The notes under the pieces: model-generated
The model's database searches: none
The model's input: only the letters and a program-made list of their open reading frames with translations
What the model was told of the DNA's origin: nothing
Origin: Volvox africanus
Taxonomy: Eukaryota > Chlorophyta > Chlorophyceae > Chlamydomonadales > Volvocaceae
DNA length: 64,000 nucleotides
NCBI GenBank assembly: GCA_030268105.1
Contig: BSDZ01000094.1
Span: forward strand, 4,622,501-4,686,500
Reading direction: 5' to 3'
Made by a program: the position numbers and the translations under genes
In this document: in pieces, positions 50,510 to 62,200 of the stretch
Numbering within the stretch: the stretch's first letter is position 1
How the letters are laid out: every line of letters starts with the position of its first letter

Positions 50510-50586
50510 TGCTACTTAGGTTTAAATAATTGTTTGCAAAAGAAATATTTAAATCTTTACAACAGAAATTTAATTATAAAAATTAC
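50509..50586 (+). pseudogene. rplE: rplE 5' fragment (ribosomal protein uL5, bacterial)
   Basis: The ATG overlaps the L24 stop, as in bacterial ribosomal operons. The frame reads MLLRFK, an internal stop, then LFAKEIFKSLQQKFNYKN, the usual L5 N-terminus. Similarity ends near 50586, which marks the right edge of the recognisable bacterial DNA. Confidence 0.7.
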
Positions 50587-52656
50587 ATCAGATGCTTACG
50601 TCCATGCTTACTTGCGTCGTCTGTTTATCTACCTGGGATCTGGCGATACCGCCAGCGACGCAAGGGGTAGAGACCTAACCAGCAGATCCAGAGGGTCTAC
50701 GAGACGCGAGAGAGCGAGGGGATATCAATACTGGTTACATGCAGTGGGCCCTAAGCCGGGGTGGGGGTAGACCCGGAAAGGCCGCCGCGCCCCACATCAG
50801 TGAGGTTTAACGAGTCAACCAACTCTGAGCGGGCAGATGCAGAGTTGATGTGGCGATGTGTTCCTTCCATTACAGTGCTCTCGGAGCGTCCACTAATGCT
50901 CTAATGTGAAGTTGTGTTTGCGCATGCATGACTCCCTCGCCCAGCTGTCCCCCGCTACGGCTCTGGCACAGCGGAGCAGCGGATATGGATATGGAACGGG
51001 GCAGTAAGGTGTGTGATAAGAGTTGGTGGAACCCCGACTGGTGACCTTGGACTCCACCGCGTCGGTAGGAGCACGGTACGAGGTGAAGGATCGTGGTCCC
51101 CTAAACCCTCAAACCCTAAGAATCAGGAGACGCACGAAAGCAACTCCGAGTGGTGGTGATGATTATGATGGACGTGGTTGTGGTGGGTGGTTATGGAAAG
51201 AATTGGTTCATGAAGGTCACGGCGGGCGGATTGCGGAGGGCCATTTGAACGACAAAGAACTGTAGTTGCGTGCGTCCTATTCGCCCAAGCAAATCAAAGA
51301 AAAAAAGGTGCGAAGCAACGGGAAGACGGGAACGATGCGGGAAGCCATCAAGGGTCGGCAACTTGGCGTTAATTGAATAGTGAGAATTGAATCCTTACTA
51401 CGGGTAAGTTGGTGTGAGCCGTGGGAAGCTGATGAAGCTGCAAGCCCTGTCATGCTCGTGCCCCTCGCCGGCTGTCTCTGCTCGTCGTAGGTGCTTACCA
51501 GACATATTAGGGCAGCGCACAGCGCATCCAGGGTCCATAACATCATGCTGCCTTCTGGCTTGCTTATTGTGAGGTTGTAACAGGCTTGGCAGGAGAAGTG
51601 ACAGGTGGAAAAGCCCTCTGATTGGGTGATTGGGTTAGCTTCACAGATAGTGTCTTACCAACAGTTTATAGACATCTTCCTGGCCAAGGCTAATCAACGG
51701 CCGAATCTGCCGTTGGCCGTAACGAGCGGTTAGTGCGCTTTGGAGCAGTTTTATTACGAACATCCGCGGCGGCTAAGCGGCGGCAACCTTGTAGACCTTG
51801 ACATCCTTGTCGCATGCATGCATGTCCTAATCTGCACTTGAACCTTCCTCTTAATAAGCCCGCAGGATGCGAAGTGTGATGTGACAAAAAACTGGCGGTG
51901 TTCCAATTCGCGATGTTGATTACATTGGTGGCCGTTGGCGTTATTTATTTTATTTTGTATGCATTTCCTGCTAGCTAGGTTGGGCTATCGGCGCTCTCAG
52001 CTTCTTTCAGCACTAGAGATTTGGGCAACCGTGTAGCACCGTCATGTACACTCCACCACCGCCACCATATCCGTGACCAAAGCTGGTACATATACGTGTA
52101 CAGGTATTCGTTCATTCAAGGGCGCATATTCTAACATCCACACACATCGAGCTGCCCACGATTGCACCCCAACCCCTGGATCGCAAGCGCGCTGCACACC
52201 AACGTCACCTTTCCACATGCCCAGCTCCTCATTGCCACCCCATCTTTTTTCCTTCCAGCACTGAACAGCCCCGTGTACGTCTCTTGTGTGGCTGCCAAGC
52301 CGCCGCGCCACTGCATCACCCCATCCTCTGTTAGGAGCAAGCAGCGCACGTATCGCGATCTCATCAGTGCGCGCACCTTAACTATGATGACTCTTGGCAC
52401 TCATCTAATGTCATGATGCTGTCTGATGGTCTGATGTGCGTCTCGCCACCTCTGGCCCGCCTAATCCGTCGCCCATGTCAAGTGCCGCAGAATGTTGCGG
52501 TTTTTAAAGACAAAGTAGCCGAACACTTGTGCTGTTGTGACGGTAAGGCAAGTCTTCAACATTGCTGTGTCGACATAACGATGGCGGGTTCCGGCCTGCT
52601 GGAAGGAGCACTGCCCAACCACCCGAGTGGGCCATCCTTCTGCCTCACGCCGCACC
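50587..52656. other. P450 upstream region and BUD23 3' UTR
   Basis: I see no complete gene. At 51499-51546 on the minus strand, an ATG-led stretch MMLWTLDALCAALICL ends in a good donor (CTG, then GTAAGC). It could be a P450 signal-anchor exon, but the connecting exon is not found. A minus-strand TGTAA at 51920-51924 is the likely BUD23 poly(A) signal, leaving a 3' UTR of about 730 nt. Confidence 0.4.
51920..51924 (-). terminator. Candidate poly(A) signal of BUD23
   Basis: This is the first minus-strand TGTAA after the BUD23 stop codon. Confidence 0.45.
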
Positions 52657-55451
52657 TCACACAATGTGCTTCCTCTTGCGGCCCGTGTACTTAGTGTCCG
52701 GAGCAATGTCATAGCCCTTCTTGCGCATCTGCTCCTTTTTCCTGAGGACCCAGTCGCGACCCTTCATCCCAGAACCGGTCTTGCGCCGCTTGAACCGATC
52801 ACGACCAGCCATCTGCATTACAGCAGCAACAAGCCCAGGATGATAACGCGTTTCCGCGATGAACCCGGTTATCATGAGGGCCATATGACAACACATAACA
52901 GGTACCATGGTCTTGGCACATGTGAATCCCTCTGCGTCTCTACTCCTGTGCCACTACTATTTTAAGTGTAGTGGCATGATGTGCATCAGAACTGGCCGCT
53001 ATGCGGGCTGACGAGACGGCACAATCGTCCTACAACGCATTAGCGTCTACCTAAGCGGAGTCTATGTGCTGAGGACTGGATTGGCCCCAGGATGACAGGA
53101 GTGACAGGTGGACACATCGCACCCACATCCAACTGCCATGCTCCTCGCCATTCGAAGCCGCCTAGGTTTGCTTCCCCGCGACCCTTCCCGTCCCCGTAAC
53201 TCCCGCTGGCTCCCCTACCTTGATCTGTGCCTCCTCCTCTTCCTCCGGTTCACTGCCGTCCAGCCCCTTGGCTTGCGGCACTGCTGTGCTTGTACCCACC
53301 ATCAATACAAGGAAGTACTTCTTGGCACGGGTAGAGTGTGGGTAGTCCACAACCAGACCGCCAGAGAAGCCCACCTGCTTGAACATGTTATAAAAGAGTA
53401 ATTCGGGGACGCAGATGAAATAGAATAATCAAAGGAGGGGGGTTACGTTTTTGCACATAGCAAGGGTACGCCGTGGCATGAAGATCGCCGATGGCCCGCC
53501 CAAGGGTCTGACGATTATGGTGACCATCTGGCAGTTGTCCCGACAGCCACTCACCCTCCCCATTCCTTCTTCCCTTCCCCCTACAAGCGGCATTACTCTT
53601 TCAACGTGCAATATTGCAACTCCCCGTGAGCATCGCGCAATGAGCTCAGATTACCCCCGATCACTCCACCAATCGGACCTCGCCCACCTTCATGGCCGAC
53701 GCCACCAGCATCTCTGCTTGCTGGTGGTTCTCCGGATAGATCTGCAGCACCGCCCGAGCACCCCGCCGCAGACACGCATACAGCGTCTCGAAGAACCGCT
53801 TCATGCGCTTGCTGTGAGCAAGTACAGAGGCATACACAAGCAGATGTAGCGGTGCCGACTGGAGGATCCATTCAGGAGTGGAACGTCCGTTAATGAAACT
53901 AGTAGGTGGCTTCTCAGCATTTTGGAGGTTTCAAACACGATGAGTTTGGCATAGTGTATACCCGTGCTGTCCCGTCTGCTGCTCCTCCCTCGCAGCCTCC
54001 TCTGCCAACCACCAAAACACACGGCGCTCATAGGCTCGCGTGGTGCAATTCAGGGATGAAGGTCTGAGGTGCTGTACATGCCTTCCTATCCTCTATAAGC
54101 CTTCATACGGGCTATATGTAAGACCTTGTCTGTCGCCAGGAATGAACTATCACGGCCGGCCTCCAGCCCAACCGATTCTGTCGAGGTTAGCATTGCAGGA
54201 CCGCATCCCGCCACCCCATCCACACCAACGTGTAAGGGAGCTCCGACTCCACAGGTCCACGAACACCCCTCATCGCCATCACCACTTCCACCACCATCCG
54301 CAGCAGCACCACCACCACTGCAGGCCGTGCCGGTTCTGCGTGGCCCTAGTGACGTCAACCCTTCCCCTCCTCTGCTCTGCTCTCCTGCAAGACACCCCCG
54401 ACTTCGCCGGCTCGTGCACGTTCCTCGAAAGCCCGATCACTCACTCACTCACTCACTCACCGCGGGTCATGGCCTCTCCTATCTGCGTTACAAAGCCACT
54501 GCACCGCCGAAATACTAATGGCTCCGTCGAAGGACCCTGGGCGCAACGGCAGACCGTGACCTAGATCGTTCAAAACGAGGTCACCCTCCACCTGGCGGGT
54601 GTGTAGCAATGCAACGGGACAAGAGTGAAGGTGAGTTGTTAAGCATCCCTGCATCGCCCATATGCCTGCACCTTAAGGCAGCCAAGGAGGTCAGAGCCTT
54701 TGCTGCGCGGCCATCACAACCCTCAACTACGCCATTCCACCATCCCCTTTTGCCGCCCTTGTTCGCACTTCTACTCGCCTACCTCCCTCTCCGCTGCTAC
54801 ATCCAGCATGGCCGCGCTGATGTCCAGCCCCATCCATACATGACCCGCTTCACTGAGCGCCTCTCCAGACAGCCCACTGCCGCAGCCCAGGTCCAGGAGG
54901 AGGCGGGGCACGCCATCGTGAGGCAGAGCCAGCAGCTCCAGGGCGCGCTCCGTCAGGGCAGCCTGAATGGCAATCATGCGGCTACATGGGACGAATAGAG
55001 GGGAGGAAGGAGGCTATGGGTGGCACGAAGCAGCGGGGAGGAAGAGAGTTCGGTGTGAAGTTCAGTCCCCTCCCCTACTTCACGATGATATGGTTTAGAG
55101 GATAAGGTGAGGTATGAATAAGAACTTAATGCTCTCCAGCACGTACGACGCCGTCCTATGCGCAAAGATGGGCGGTTGGAAAGTGTATCGAGAACAAAAC
55201 GCGTCGAGGACAGGAGACGAACCATGAGAGGAGAGCGACTGCAACTAGGCTTGCGGGATGGAACACGCAGGTTTTCACATGTTTTCACAGATTTCCTCAA
55301 TTCAAATGCTCCCTACCACAGGAGTGCTTCTGATCAGCAGCCATATGACACCAAATACAGTTTACCTGTTGGTGGTATATTTCCGAGCCTCATCCTCATT
55401 ATAAAAGATGTCCGGCGGAGCCATATGCTCCGGACGCTCGCCTTTGCCCAT
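52657..55451 (-). CDS. BUD23: 18S rRNA (guanine-N7)-methyltransferase BUD23
   Basis: Exons 55451-55366, 54981-54783, 54591-54461, 53811-53688, 53374-53219 and 52812-52657 join in phase to 283 residues, the usual length of the family. The N-terminus [19 protein letters not shown] is typical. Motif I of the SAM-binding fold is [16 protein letters not shown] (residues 56-71), followed by GLDIS, then [26 protein letters not shown] and [20 protein letters not shown]. The C-terminus is strongly basic ([20 protein letters not shown]), as in nucleolar BUD23. The enzyme methylates a guanine in 18S rRNA and is needed for 40S subunit maturation, with the activator TRMT112. The donor of exon 3 lies inside a (GTGA)n repeat. 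The start codon is only 64 nt downstream of the BBIP1 stop on the same strand. Confidence 0.95.
54437..54460 (-). repeat. (GTGA)n microsatellite covering a 5' splice site
   Basis: About six GTGA units on the transcribed strand begin exactly at the end of BUD23 exon 3, so the repeat supplies the GTGAGT donor. Confidence 0.85.
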
Positions 55452-55515
55452 GACTGATAACTTGATTGACTAAGAATGGTGACTAAAATTAAAGAGGGCG
55501 GAGATTAGGCAAGCC

Positions 55516-55848
55516 TTAGAAGGAAGAAAAGCCGGAAGTTCTGGACCGCGTTGAATCCGGGCGCTGCTGCGCTGTCTGTTGCTTAGCAGTTTCGCCAACC
55601 TTTGCCTGCGCCGAAAGCACATTGCAAACCCGTTAAGCGACCTCCACATAGCACAAGATATTAGCTGACCCACAGACTGCACACGCAGCTGAACGCACTT
55701 CCATTTCCTCCAGCTTTTGCAAAGTAACAGACTTTAATGGCATAAGCTTTGGCTTGCACAAAATTTCGGTAAGGTTGCCCTTCTCGCTGACAACTAGACC
55801 CGCCTTTGGAAGGACCTCTTTAACAGCTGGCGGTTTCTGTGAGTTCAT
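55516..55848 (-). CDS. BBIP1: BBSome-interacting protein 1 (BBIP1/BBS18)
   Basis: Two coding exons, 55848-55699 and 55605-55516, give 79 residues. The core VKEVLPKAG, then [20 protein letters not shown] and LEEME is the signature of BBIP1, whose animal counterparts read REVLPKQG and LCKPKLLPLKSLTLEKL. The second exon is a short Gln/Lys-rich tail ending in SGFSSF. The ATG follows directly after an acceptor (TTATTGCAG), so a 5' non-coding exon is expected upstream; a donor near 56170 is possible. BBIP1 is a small subunit of the BBSome, the coat that moves membrane proteins in cilia, so it fits a flagellated alga. It lies head-to-head with the FKBP gene (388 bp between start codons) and head-to-tail with BUD23. 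Confidence 0.9.
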
Positions 55849-56235
55849 CTGCAATAAGAAATGCCATATAAGTAATGATATAATATAATTCGGCGGCGCC
55901 GCCCCGATTCCCGAAAGTGTATGCAACCTGACAAACCGGCAGATGAAGTTATTTCGGGATCTAAAGCCAACAACAGTTGAGAAAATTAAATCTATGTATG
56001 CAGCCCATGAAATCATGACCTGCAACTGAAATACCGACATGTCTCCGGAGCGCTCGTACCACTGCCTCGCGAAACTTCCGTTTTCGAGAAGTTCTTCGAT
56101 CCACGTATATTTTAGCAAGTGTGCAACATTCGATCATAAAAGAACACTCGAAGAAATACCGGCCTAACCTGCTGTCTCCAGCTTAACAGTAACCCTCGCT
56201 GCAGTTTCTGAGTTGTACACTTGCAAGTACTACCA
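55849..56235. promoter_or_regulatory. Compact bidirectional promoter of BBIP1 and FKBP
   Basis: The two start codons are 387 bp apart and face away from each other. The interval must carry both 5' UTRs, a BBIP1 5' intron and both promoters. I recognise no named element. Confidence 0.5.
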
Positions 56236-59200
56236 ATGGCCGAGGACGAGGTCATGGCTTCTTCACCCGTCGACCTGCCAATGGATGGCGCTGATTCTGA
56301 TCTTGCTCCATTGCCGACCGATGACGCTCTAGGTGCGTCAGCGCGCCATCCTTCGATGCGATGCGCCTGCCCGTTTTGTAACAAGATCAATTCTCACTTA
56401 CACATTGCTCCCTGTAGCTGCACCTTATAACATCGATGATATGGATGACGACTTGGATTATGTGGACAAGCCCGGCAAGGAGGTTCCGCTAACGGTGAGC
56501 TGAAGCGATTGCCCGACAGCATAGACGGGCTATCATCCACAGCCTTTCCCATCACCTTCCAAACTCACTGCTCTTGCAACTTATAATGAGTAGGGGCATT
56601 TAACTTCGACCCCTGCGTTAGTCACTCGCATTCGCGCGAACTTCCGGAACCCTCCCCATTTGTGCCGTCTTAATTACGCCCACACGCCCGTTTTTCGCAA
56701 CCTCCTTGTCGATTTACCCGCAACCTTGGCCCTTTGCACATATGCTTCGTGCTTTATGCATTCTATTTTAATTAAACGAGGATACAGGTGTTATGGCTAC
56801 CGCTGCGCCGCAGTAGCTCGTAGAGGTACACAACCACAACCCTTAACGACGGCAATCCTTCCTTTTGGTTATTGGTTTTTGGTTTTAGTTCACTCTAGGC
56901 CGGCTGTAACCATCTGAACACCCAGCCCTGGATGAGAACTCCATTTCTGTTTCAAATCATTATTATCACAATCGCAGCCGTGCACGCGCATCTGGTGCAG
57001 CTCATACTGCCTGCTCCTGTCCTATACTGATGAACTGCCTCATTTACATCTGCGATGCCTCCCCACTTTTCTTTGCTTCTGCCGCCGCCGCCGCTGCTGC
57101 TGCAAATGGTGATGATTTGGATAATGACTTGGATGATATCGTGTGACGGGCCTGTCAGGATGATGGTGGTCTGATCAAGAAGATCATCACCCCAGGAGAG
57201 GGCTGGGAGTCGCCGGAGAAGGGCGACGAAGTGACTGGTGCGTCTGGGTGGCGGACGGCGTTGGGCCAGGTCTTGCCTCAACGTTAATTTGGGGACATTG
57301 AGTCTAGAGTCTCTGATGGTGGGAGGTGCTGTCTGGTGTGGGTAGAGTCTCAGTCGCTAGGCGGGGACAAGGTCGGTGAGTGGGGCGTCATTCCCCAGGG
57401 AAGTCGGCGGGTGCGGAGCCGGGCGGTGTGATACAGGCTTTCCAACTTCTCCATGTGGATTGTTCGCTACCTCCTTATCCCCCTTCTCACTCCCCGTTCA
57501 TGATGCCTGGGACGAGATGTCCCGGATATACTCTGATCCCCTTCCCCCGCCCGCTCCCCCTGCATCTCATCAGTCCACTACGTGGGCACGCTGGAAGACG
57601 GCACGAAGTTCGACAGCAGCCGGGATCGCGACGACCCCTTCGTGTTCGCCCTGGGTCAGGGTGAGTGGTGCGGGGCGGTTTCGCGTTTAAGGACTGGCGA
57701 CTGGGGACTGGGTCACCACACACACCACACATCACTTATCACCATATCACATCGCCGCATCGCATGTCACAATTCCAAAGCATATTTTACTTTTCTGTGC
57801 TGCTTCGATATATATGTATGTGTATTTATATATATATATATATATAACCCAAACCCAAATATATACATACATATATAAAAGCCTATATATTATATATATA
57901 ATTAACTTATATTTTATTATAATATATCAAAAATGTTAATCTAACGACCAGAACATCTGGGTTCCGGTTAATTAATTAATTAATTAATTAATACTAAATT
58001 ATGTATAGTATTATATTTATAATTTAATTATATAATTAACATAATCAATTTATGTATAATATATGATTATATGATCTAAAAATAAATTTAAGCATAATAA
58101 ATAAGAATATACACCTTAATTGTAATACGCAGGGCGGGTGATCAAGGGTTGGGATATCGGTGTTGCCAAGATGAAGAAGGGCGAGAAGTCGGTTCTTATC
58201 TGCAAGCCAGAGTACGCATACGGCGCGCAGGGCAGCCCCCCCAAGATCCCGCCAAACGCGACCCTGCATTTCGAGGTTGGTATAGCCGTCGGATGTCGAA
58301 AGCGATATGGGTCGCGGCGGGTTGGGTGATGGGTAGAATGAGGAAACGGCAAGCGGAGATGTACGCCGCACATTTAATCTTAATGATTTTGGAATGCCAC
58401 GTAAACAGGTGGTGTGGGAAAAAGACCTTGACCTGGTCAGACCTGGATAACAGCGCACCTAGACACCGGTTGCAACCTGAGTGTCTGTGCCAGTGGGTGT
58501 GTTGTGCGGTGGTGTGGAGCGAAACGACTTCATCTCCACCTGTATTATTTGCGAAACCGCAAGCGCCTGGTGCCTGGTCCTGCTCCGCCTTCAGTGACTC
58601 CGTACAGACATGCACAGGACAGACATGTGTCATCGGCACATTGAATCAGTTCCTATTTTCCTAGGGTTTGTGGTCAGCGGTATTGCATCCCTTGCACATC
58701 CATTCACCACAAAACACAAAACACACGGACGCATCTCGAACTCGCAACAGGTGGAGCTTCTGAGCTGGCGCAGTACCAAGGACATATCGGGGGATGGCGG
58801 TGTCATCAAAACGATCGTCCAGGAGGGCTCCGGCTGGGGAACGTGTCAAGACTTGTTTGAAGCCAGGGGTAAGCAAAGTGTAAACGTGGAGACTGGGACT
58901 TACGGCTCGCCATTTGCTCCCTCCTCCTGCTGTTGTTTCTGTCATCGCCCCGAAACCATCAGGATTTGAAAGACCTGTGCACGATGAAGGTGATCATAAC
59001 GTGTGATGTCTTAATTATAATTTGCTCAACGCAAAATACACACATATATATAATATGTATTATATGTATACATATGTATTCATATATATTCATATATATA
59101 CACCATGTTTGAACGAAGAGTTAAGAAATTAGCACTTATAGGAAGGCGAGAGGCTTTGTGTCCTCACAGTTTCTAAACCTATCTTCCTCAAGGTGTACTT

Positions 59201-62200
59201 TCGCCCTCCGCTCTTCGCTCGCGTCAAATCGGCGTTGTGCGCCCTCCTCTATTTCTTGGTCCCGTTTCCCCGCCGCAGTGGCGTACACTGCCCGCGTCGC
59301 TGGCTCCGAAACCCCTTTCTCCGCCAGCGACGGCACCCTAGTCACCGTAAAGGACGGGCTACTGGTCCCCGCCGTATCCGTAGCGCTCCGTACCATGAAG
59401 AAAGGCGAGCAGGCATCACTCAAGGTCAAGCCGGCATGTGAGTACACAAAATGAATTTAATAAAATAATTAATCGGCAGTTATGAAGTTTCACTTTACAG
59501 AATTCAGTTACGTTCGTGGCGCTGCGCGCAGTTACGAATTCTAATATCTTTTCGCTTTCACAGGAGTAGATGCGGACGTACGTAACCCGTCCGAGAAGGT
59601 TTGAATCCTGACATGTTGATCTGATAATGTTGATTTTGGATCACGTCGTACTGAAGTACTGATTTGGATTCGGTTTACGTTTCGTGCAGATGGCTTCGGG
59701 GACACTGGCAGTGAGGAGTACGGCGTCCCTCCAAATGCGGAATTGGAAATCGACATCTCTTTGTTGAACTGGCATCAAGTAAGCGCAACCCCTGGGTCCC
59801 CTCTTCCCGCCTTTTCGGAGGGGCGACCTCCCGGGGGACAACAAGGGCCATGGGAAATCCTGACCGCGAAGACGGCCGTTAGCCTCTTCGAGAGGGACAT
59901 ATCCTGTATACATGTTTTTTGTACATCTGTAAATTATAGATTATATGTAATGGAATATATGATAATAATGATTTTTATGGTAATATAATTATTATTATAT
60001 CAGCGCGTGTGCAGCCATATCGCATCCAATACGCCCAATACTTGATGAGTCCCAAAACAGATTCATAGGAGGTGATTCTGATGTGCGATTTAAAAGACAG
60101 TATGTGTTAGATATGCAGGATGATGTTAGAGATGGTTCTTCCCCACATATCCACTTACAACCAGTCTTCGGCTTTCCAGTGGATTGCGTCCTGTGTTTTG
60201 ACTTGACTTTCCGTACATCGCACAGGAAGGACGCAGACATATACTACGTGATCAATTTTGTTATTTACATCGCGCCATTGTGTTATTGTATTCGTATTCT
60301 TTTGCTTTTCCCTCCCCTACCCCTTCCTCTCCGCTCGGCTGCACTCAATCCCTTCCCTCCCCTTCCCTCGGCTGTGCCAACTCGCCGACGCCCGCCAAAA
60401 ATACGGCGAACAATACACATGCACACGTGCAGGTTGAGAACGTGACTCCCGATGGCGGTGTGGTGATGAAAACTCTGGTATCGAATGATGACGAGTACCG
60501 TAAACCCAATGATGGTGCCAAGGTGACCCTCCGGATTGAGGGTGAGCTGCCGTTTCGGAATCCCTGGTGTTTGTACGTGGTGTTTTTTCCGCACCAGCAT
60601 CTCGATTCGCTTACTCGTCCTTCCCCTTTTCCCCAATCGCACATACACATGTACACACACACAGGCAAGGTGCTCCCCGACGGACCCGAGTTCCTGAAAC
60701 ACGGCGAGGGCAACCCGCTGGTCTTTACAGTTGGAGATGAGCAGGTGCGGTGCAGTTGGGTGCGTGCCACTGTGTGGCTCTGCTGGAGAGAGATGAGAGG
60801 CTGAGAGTGTGTCCGGGCCTTTGGATCTTGTATGTGTATGCGTGTGTGTGTATGCGTGTGTGTATGTGTATTAGGGCCGGGGGGGCCCAAGTGGAATTTC
60901 CTAGGTGACCACTCCTCATCCTCGGAATGAAGTTGTCGTAGGGATGGAGAGCTTGGAGGTTCATAGGGCCGCACAAACGAGCGATATAACATGAGATGGC
61001 ATACCTTTTTGAGGAAGGAGGGTGGGGCCTGATATGGCCAAGGCGCCTCGCCGTACGGCGTAAGCCGGTATCTGGCGTAATCCAACGACCTCGGCCACCC
61101 TCGTCCACCCTGACGTGAAGTGTCGTACATCCTGAATAGCGAATTTCCATTTGGTTCGTTCTTTGCGATATGTAATTTGCTGCCGTAAGTAAGGATGGCT
61201 GTGATTCATCCACGTTCATCCGCGTACCTCACCTCAGGTGTGTGAGGGCCTCGAGGCGGCGGTGATGAAGATGAAGCAGGGCGAGAAGGCCGTCATTACC
61301 ATCACGGACCCTGACCAGGGCTATGGCTCCGAAACTGAGTTTGCGGGGCCACTGGCGGTGGTCCCGCCGGGGAGCTCCCTTCTATTCGACGTCGAGGTCG
61401 TCGAATTTCAAAATGTACGAACGTACGGCAAACCAAAGAATTGTAATGTGTGGATCTGTGCGAATTCTTCTGTTGTTTTAATCAAATCTTCTTTTTGTAT
61501 CTTCTTTTTTCCTCCACCACTTCGCAGTGTGGCACTGGTCGTGAACATGTGTGTGTGTGTGTGTGCTTTTATGTATGCACATGCTTCGTTTACCCCTCTC
61601 CCGCCTTGCCCTTTGTCTTGCGAGTTATGGAATGGAGTTTGTATGTGATTGATTAGAGAAAAAGCTCGTTACCCCTTACCAGACACACACACACACCCGG
61701 ACACTCCGATTCATGTCTTACACGTCTAGTATTCAAAGACGCTTAGGAATATAATCAGTATACGTTTACCCGGGTAACACTCCCGAGGGGCCCGGGCTCG
61801 CGGTGGGGTGGGGTATTCACGGTAGTGCCTCCCCTTCTCAAGTTGCCCATCCAACCCGTAAGCTATTAACTAATGCAACTAGTTTCTCTTGTACAATCTC
61901 CCCCCTCACCACCACCACCACCACCCTAAGTTCCTGAATGCCCCACATCCCCTTACCATCCTTATCATTATCATGATTTTACAACACGTCTCAATCTCTG
62001 AGGACTCGCACCCCGCAACTCCGCAACTAACTCCGCAACTAACCTGTAATTTATTCTGCAGTCCAAGGAGTCCTGGGAGATGAACGATTCGGAGAAGGTG
62101 GATGCGGCCCGGCAGCGCAAGGACAAGGCTAACGCGTGAGTCAGAGATGAAAGCGCATGGCAAGGAGGTGCTGCATGGCAGTATGTTAAAGGCCGGAGTG

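Noticed and set aside
56952..57281. Minus-strand frame opposite FKBP exon 3
   Set aside because: It is antisense to a conserved FKBP exon and its introns, with no homology of its own.
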